9,062 bases of DNA from NCBI GenBank assembly GCA_035264765.1, contig DATFPQ010000213.1, positions 1 to 9,062 of the forward strand, given 5' to 3'. Positions 5,078 to 9,062 of the stretch are shown here, piece by piece. The notes beneath the pieces are model-generated. The model worked only from the letters and a program-made list of their open reading frames with translations, did not search any database and was not told the origin of the DNA. Every line of letters starts with the position of its first letter. Positions within the stretch are counted from its first letter, which is position 1. Position numbers and translations under genes: made by a program. This DNA is from DATFPQ01 sp035264765 (GTDB lineage Bacteria > Actinomycetota > Actinomycetes > Actinomycetales > Angustibacteraceae).

Positions 5078-6630
5078 GCGCCGGTTTCCCCAGCGACCCG
5101 CGGGTCGCCGACGTCCGCAAGCGGCTGCGGGCGGCGCGCGAGGCGTCCGCCGCCCCGACATCCAAGGCCGCCGAGAAGCTCGCCGGGCAGAACAAGCTGT
5201 ATGTCCGTGACCGCGTGGCGCTGCTCTTCGACGACGGCAGCTTCGTCGAGGACGGCCGGTACGCCAACGCGATGGCGGCCGGGCTGCCGGCGGACGGCGT
5301 CGTCACCGGACGGGGCCTGGTCGACGGCCGGCCCGCGATCGTCGTGGCGAACGACCCGACGGTCAAGGCCGGCTCCTGGGGCGCGCGCACCGTGGAGAAG
5401 ATCGTCCGGGCCACCGAGGCGGCTCTGGCCGAGGAGCTGCCGGTGTTCTGGTTCGTCGACTCCGCGGGGGCCAGGATCACCGACCAGGTCGAGCTCTTCC
5501 CCGGGCGTCGGGGCGCGGGGCGCATCTTCCACAACCAGGTGGCGCTGTCCGGCAAGGTGCCGCAGATCTGCTGCCTGTTCGGACCCTCAGCCGCAGGGGG
5601 CGCGTACATCCCGTCCTTCACAGACTGCGTCATCATGGTGGAGGGCAACGCCTCCATGTACCTGGGCAGCCCCCGGATGGCGGAAATGGTTGTTGGCGAG
5701 AAGGTGTCGCTGGAGGAGATGGGCGGCGCCCGGATGCACTGCACCGTCAGCGGCTGCGGCGACCTGCTGGCGACCGACGACGCAGACGCCATCGAGCAGG
5801 CCCGGTTGCTGTTCTCCTACCTGCCGTCGAGCTGGCGCGAGTCGCCTCCGTCGTACCAGCCGGAGCCGCCGGCACGCGTCCTCGACGGGACCGTCGTCCC
5901 AGAGGTCGAGAGCACGCCGTTCGACGTCCACGACGTGATCGACGGGCTCGTCGACGACGGTTCCTTCTTCGAGGTGAAACCCTTGTTCGCCGCCGAGCTG
6001 GTGACCGGGTTCGGACGCATGGACGGCGAGACGGTCGGCATCGTGGCCAACAACTCGGCGGTCCGCGGCGGCGTGCTGTTCGTCGACAGCGCGGACAAGG
6101 CGGCCCGGTTCATCTGGCTCTGCGACGCCTTCAACATCCCGCTCGTCTACCTCGCCGACGTCCCCGGGTTCATGATCGGCACCGAGGTGGAGCGGGCCGG
6201 CATCATCCGGCACGGAGCCAAGATGGTCACCGCGGTCTCCGAGGCGACGGTGCCGCAGGTGAGCGTCATTGTCCGGAAGGCCTACGGCGCCGGGCTGTAC
6301 GCCATGGCCGGACCTGGCTTCGGGCCGGACGCCTGCCTCGCGCTCCCCACGGCCCGTATCGCCGTCATGGGGCCCGACGCGGCGGTCAACGCGGTCTACG
6401 CCAACAAGATCGCCGCCTTCGAGGACGACGAGGAGCGCGCGGCCTTCGTCGCCGCGCGGCGCGAGGAGTACGAGCGGGACGTCGACCTCGAGCGGCTGGT
6501 CTCAGACCTGGTCCTGGACGGGGTCGTCGAGCCGGAGCAGCTGCGGGACGAGGTGGTCCGCCGGCTCCGCTACGCGGCGCGCCGCGACCGCGCCTTCAGC
6601 GAGCGACGTCGCGGCGTCCCGCCGGTCTGA
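5074..6630 (+). CDS. Acyl-CoA carboxylase beta subunit (carboxyltransferase), MCC-like subgroup
   Basis: The protein has 518 aa and two crotonase-fold halves. N-half: VVANDPTVKAGSWGARTVEK (90-109), VDSAGARI (128-135), the oxyanion-hole loop GPSAAGGAYIPSF (170-182), and EEMGGARMHCTVSGCGD (214-230). C-half: GSFFEVKPLFA, VPGFMIGTEVERAGIIRHGAKM (363-384), RKAYGAGLYAMAG (401-413) and TARIAVMG (426-433). GAGLYAM resembles the GAGNYGM of methylcrotonyl- and geranyl-CoA carboxylases more than the GGAYDVM of propionyl-CoA carboxylase, so a branched enoyl-CoA substrate is likelier; this is inference. The usual H-x-x-G-K-L-T-x-R-E-R entry motif is altered to Q-N-K-L-Y-V-R-D-R (39-47). The GTG start overlaps the dehydrogenase stop (GTGA at 5074-5077), indicating translational coupling and a shared pathway. 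The carboxylase alpha chain at 1547-3349 is the probable partner. The two beta subunits in this window belong to different subgroups. Confidence 0.94.
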   Translation: MSAGFPSDPRVADVRKRLRAAREASAAPTSKAAEKLAGQNKLYVRDRVALLFDDGSFVEDGRYANAMAAGLPADGVVTGRGLVDGRPAIVVANDPTVKAGSWGARTVEKIVRATEAALAEELPVFWFVDSAGARITDQVELFPGRRGAGRIFHNQVALSGKVPQICCLFGPSAAGGAYIPSFTDCVIMVEGNASMYLGSPRMAEMVVGEKVSLEEMGGARMHCTVSGCGDLLATDDADAIEQARLLFSYLPSSWRESPPSYQPEPPARVLDGTVVPEVESTPFDVHDVIDGLVDDGSFFEVKPLFAAELVTGFGRMDGETVGIVANNSAVRGGVLFVDSADKAARFIWLCDAFNIPLVYLADVPGFMIGTEVERAGIIRHGAKMVTAVSEATVPQVSVIVRKAYGAGLYAMAGPGFGPDACLALPTARIAVMGPDAAVNAVYANKIAAFEDDEERAAFVAARREEYERDVDLERLVSDLVLDGVVEPEQLRDEVVRRLRYAARRDRAFSERRRGVPPV

Positions 6631-6681
6631 GGGCTCCGGCCCTGGCCGTGGGCCCAGTTACGACGCATCCATCTCGTCGCT

Positions 6682-6731
6682 GGGCGTCCCTGCAACGAAC
6701 CTATCGTCGCGGGGACGCCCCGCGACAGGTT
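6682..6731. terminator. Strong hairpin in convergent gap, possible bidirectional terminator
   Basis: GTCGCGGGG (6706-6714) pairs perfectly with CCCCGCGAC (6718-6726) around ACG. After a one-sided ATC bulge, the stem continues with AACCT (6698-6702) on AGGTT (6727-6731), giving 14 bp in all. A competing stem pairs GGGCGTCCC (6682-6690) with GGGACGCCC (6712-6720), and the two cannot form together. It lies between the convergent stops of the carboxylase beta gene and maf, where a terminator is expected, but there is no T-run on either side. A Rho-type or hairpin-only stop, or a mobile palindromic repeat, are the choices. Confidence 0.5.
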
Positions 6732-6741
6732 GCGGGCGGGG

Positions 6742-7395
6742 TCAGCCGCGCGCCCAGAGCGAGGGCCACGGCACACCGCACTCGCCGAGCAGGTCGCGCA
6801 GCAACGGGAGGCTGACACCCACGACCGTGTGGTGGTCGCCCTCGATGCCACGGACGAAGGCACCCCCCAGACCGTCGGTGGTGAAGGCGCCCGCCACGGC
6901 CAGCGGCTCACCGGTCGCGACGTAGGCCGCGATCTCGTCGTCGCTGACGTCAGCGAAGTGGACGGTCGTCGACGCGACCGCGCCGAGGGTCGCCGCGCTG
7001 CCGTCATCGCGGAGGTCGACCACCCAGTGGCCGGTGTGCAGGACGCCGCTGCGTCCCCGCATCCGCTGCCAGCGCGCGGTGGCCTCCGCGGCGTCCGCCG
7101 GCTTGCCGTGCGCCTCGCCGTCCAGCTCCAGCACCGAGTCGCAGCCCAGGACGAGGGCGGACGCGGGCGCGTCGCCGGGTGCATCGTCCCCATCGAGCAC
7201 GGCCGCCACCGCCTCCGCCTTGGCCCGAGCCAGCACCAGTGCCACCTCTTCCGGCGCGAGGGCGGGGTACGCGTGCAGGGCGGCGACCTCGTCCACGCCG
7301 GAGACCAGCACGTACGGCGCGAGCCCGGCCGAGCGCAGGGTGGCCAGCCGGGCGGGGGAGGCGGACGCCAGAACGAGGGTCGGTGCGCTGCTCAC
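6742..7395 (-). CDS. maf: Maf family nucleotide pyrophosphatase
   Basis: House-cleaning enzyme that hydrolyses non-canonical or selected nucleoside triphosphates (dTTP/UTP or modified forms) to monophosphates in the cytosol; bacterial overexpression of relatives affects septation. The protein has 217 aa, a normal actinobacterial length. LVLASASPARLATLRSAGL (7-25) is the conserved N-terminal substrate loop with Ser and Arg. The motif around GVDE (33-36), Lys59 in the ARAKAE helix, GCDSVLELDGEAHGKP (84-99) with Asp86 and Lys98, and AGAFTTDGLGGAFVRGIEGDHHTVVGVSLPLL near the end complete the family pattern; the C-terminal part closely follows mycobacterial Maf. GTG start with only a weak AGGG upstream. 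It lies 36 bp downstream of the DUF885 gene on the same strand, so the two are probably co-transcribed, and it converges on the carboxylase beta gene. In Mycobacterium and Streptomyces, maf also sits next to accD5/accE5. I cannot say which Maf substrate subclass it is. Confidence 0.95.
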   Translation of the reverse strand: MSSAPTLVLASASPARLATLRSAGLAPYVLVSGVDEVAALHAYPALAPEEVALVLARAKAEAVAAVLDGDDAPGDAPASALVLGCDSVLELDGEAHGKPADAAEATARWQRMRGRSGVLHTGHWVVDLRDDGSAATLGAVASTTVHFADVSDDEIAAYVATGEPLAVAGAFTTDGLGGAFVRGIEGDHHTVVGVSLPLLRDLLGECGVPWPSLWARG

Positions 7396-7431
7396 CCGGG
7401 CGACCCTAGCGGCCGTCGCGCCGCCCCGGAC

Positions 7432-9062
7432 TCAGGCCTCCGCGCGTAGTGCGTCGGCCAGGACGTCGAGCCCCACCGAGCCGACGTCCAGTGCCCGCCG
7501 GTGGAAGGCGGCGAGGTCGAACCGTTTCCCCTCGCGCTCGCGGACCTCGTCGCGCAGCGACAGCCACAGCCGCTCGCCGACCTTGTACGACGGGGCCTGG
7601 CCCGGCCAGCCGAGGTAACGGTCGAGCTCGAAGCGCTTGACGGACTCTGGCAGGTTGGCCTTGGTGCTGAACCAGGCCCAGGCCTTGTCGGCGTCCCAGA
7701 CGCCGCCGCCGAGCTCCGCGGGCACCGGGAGACCGCAGTGCACGCCGATGTCGACGACGACGCGCGCCGCCCGCATCCGCTGACCGTCGAGCATCCCCAT
7801 CCGGTCGCCGGGGTCGTCGAGGAACCCGAGGTCGGCCATCAGCCGCTCGGCGTACAGGGCCCAGCCCTCGCCGTGGCCGCTCACCCACGACCCGAGGCGT
7901 CGCCAGCGGTTGAGCAGGTCACGGCGGTAGACGGTCTGGGCGACCTGCAAGTGATGCCCTGGGACGCCCTCGTGGTAGACCGTCGTCGTCTCCCGCCAGG
8001 TGCTGAACCAGGTGACGTCCTCGGGCACCGACCACCACATCCGGCCGGGGCGGCTGAAGTCGTCGCTGGGGCCGGTGTAGTACATGCCGCCGTCATGGGT
8101 CGGCGCGATGCGGCACTCGAGTCGGCGGACAGGCTCCGGTATGTCGAAGTGCTTGCCCGCCAGCGACTCCACGGCCGCGTCGCTCAGTCCCTGCATCCAC
8201 GCGCGCAGCTCGTCGGTGCCCTCCAGCCGGCGAGCGGGGTCGTCGTCCAGGGCCCGCATGGCCTCGTCGATGCCGGCACCCGGCCGGATCGCCTCGGCCA
8301 CGTCACGCATCTCGGCCTCGATCCGCGCGACCTCCTCCAGGCCCCACGCGTAGGTCTCGTCGAGGTCGACCGTGGCCCCCAGGAACAGGCGGGAGTGCAG
8401 CGCGTACTCCTCGCGACCCACGGCGTCCTGCTCGCGCGCCGCGGGCAACAGCTCGGTGCGCAGGAAGGCGGCCAGGTCGAGGTATGCCTGGCCGGCGCTG
8501 GCCGCGGCGTCGCGCAGGTCCTGGACGAGCGCGGTGGGCAGCTCAGTGGTCAGCCCGGCGTCCCCGGCGCGGGCACCGGCCGCCAGCTCGGCGAAGAACC
8601 CGTCCGGGGCACCGTGCTGCTCCGCCTGAGCCGCGCTGCGCTCCACCTGACGGCGGGCCGGGGTCCGGCCGTCCGCCATCCCGCGGCGCAGCGACTCGAG
8701 ATAGCCGCGTACCGCCTCGGGCGCGCGGGACAGCCGGGTGGCGACGTTGGACCAGTCCTCGGCCGTGCCGGTCGGCATCAGGTCGAAGACCGCCCGCATC
8801 GACTGCAGCGGGCTGGCGATGACGTTGAGGTCCCGGTCGTCGGCGCCGATCGACGAGAGCTCGTCCTCGAGCCCCAGCCGCTCGCGCAGGGCGGCGACGG
8901 TCACCCGGTCGACGGCGTCCTCGGGCTGCGCGCCGTCCAGGGCGTCGAGGGTGCGGCGGCGCAGCTGCGCTCGGGCGGCATGGCCCGCGGGGGAGTAGTC
9001 GGTCAGCTCGGTGTCGTATCCGGGCACGCCGAGCGCCGTCGCGGCGATCGGGTCCAGCGCCA
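7432..9062 (-). CDS. DUF885 family protein, metallopeptidase-like; 5' end beyond window
   Basis: Partial: the frame is open to the right edge. The 11 codons before a possible GTG at 9027 (reading A-L-D-P-I-A-A-T-A-L-G) match the start of DUF885 proteins, so the true start lies outside the window; about 542 residues are visible. Counting from that GTG, HEGVPGHHLQ (352-361) is an H-E-x-x-G-H-like zinc-binding motif, and HGEGWALYAERL (385-396) supplies the probable third ligand Glu, as in the gluzincin-like DUF885 proteins annotated as putative carboxypeptidases. GMYYTGP (314-320) and PSYKVGERLW near the C-terminus are further family blocks. The N-terminal 250 residues are mainly helical. No signal peptide is visible in what is present, but the true N-terminus is missing. 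Substrate unknown; hydrolysis of peptides or other small amides is the general expectation. It is upstream of maf with a 36-bp gap. Confidence 0.93.
   Translation of the reverse strand, partial: ALDPIAATALGVPGYDTELTDYSPAGHAARAQLRRRTLDALDGAQPEDAVDRVTVAALRERLGLEDELSSIGADDRDLNVIASPLQSMRAVFDLMPTGTAEDWSNVATRLSRAPEAVRGYLESLRRGMADGRTPARRQVERSAAQAEQHGAPDGFFAELAAGARAGDAGLTTELPTALVQDLRDAAASAGQAYLDLAAFLRTELLPAAREQDAVGREEYALHSRLFLGATVDLDETYAWGLEEVARIEAEMRDVAEAIRPGAGIDEAMRALDDDPARRLEGTDELRAWMQGLSDAAVESLAGKHFDIPEPVRRLECRIAPTHDGGMYYTGPSDDFSRPGRMWWSVPEDVTWFSTWRETTTVYHEGVPGHHLQVAQTVYRRDLLNRWRRLGSWVSGHGEGWALYAERLMADLGFLDDPGDRMGMLDGQRMRAARVVVDIGVHCGLPVPAELGGGVWDADKAWAWFSTKANLPESVKRFELDRYLGWPGQAPSYKVGERLWLSLRDEVREREGKRFDLAAFHRRALDVGSVGLDVLADALRAEA

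Noticed and set aside
3767..5161. Minus-strand open frame of 464 codons opposite the dehydrogenase gene
   Set aside because: Antisense shadow: it runs across the operator and into the regulator, and its composition is not protein-like.
6570..7449. Open frames on both strands across the accD-maf gap and over maf
   Set aside because: Shadows of maf: Arg/Ser/Pro-rich with no domain, while the maf frame itself matches its family end to end.

Overview
The window is GC-rich throughout. It has actinobacterial codon use, frequent GTG starts, a DivIVA/Wag31-type coiled-coil protein and an AccA3-type biotin carboxylase fused to its biotin carrier. I infer a high-GC actinobacterium and cannot name the genus from this stretch. 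I see no tRNA, rRNA, CRISPR array, insertion sequence or phage gene. Coding density is high; the longest stretch without a gene is about 177 bases.

Layout, left to right. (1) 1-276, minus: the N-terminal 92 codons of an acyl-CoA carboxylase beta subunit (PccB/AccD5 type), running off the left edge. (2) 454-1469, plus, divergent from it: a DivIVA/Wag31-like protein of 201 aa, then a small acyl-carrier-protein-like protein of 106 aa that has Arg where the phosphopantetheine Ser should be. (3) 1547-3830, minus: an acyl-CoA carboxylase alpha chain (biotin carboxylase plus BCCP) and, upstream of it, a LiuR-like MerR regulator. (4) 3899-6630, plus, divergent from the regulator: an acyl-CoA dehydrogenase and a second, different carboxylase beta subunit, overlapping by 4 nt. 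A near-perfect 22-bp palindrome (3837-3858) lies between the two divergent arms. (5) 6631-6741: a convergent gap with a strong GC hairpin. (6) 6742-9062, minus: a Maf nucleotide pyrophosphatase and, upstream of it, a DUF885 zinc-metallopeptidase-like protein cut by the right edge.

How they may work together. Carboxylase alpha chain, dehydrogenase and beta subunit flanking a LiuR-type regulator look like a cassette for oxidising an acyl-CoA to an enoyl-CoA and then carboxylating it, as in branched-chain amino acid or isoprenoid-acid breakdown. The one alpha chain could also serve the PccB-type beta subunit at the left edge, making (methyl)malonyl-CoA for lipid synthesis. Mycobacterial Wag31 is known to associate with AccA3-containing carboxylase. 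A Wag31-like gene and a degenerate carrier protein between a beta and an alpha carboxylase gene is therefore the most interesting arrangement here, although the physical link is inference. The beta subunit/alpha chain/maf neighbourhood matches the accD5-accE5-maf-...-accA3 neighbourhood known in Mycobacterium and Streptomyces, with the regulator/dehydrogenase/second beta subunit cassette inside it and no accE visible.
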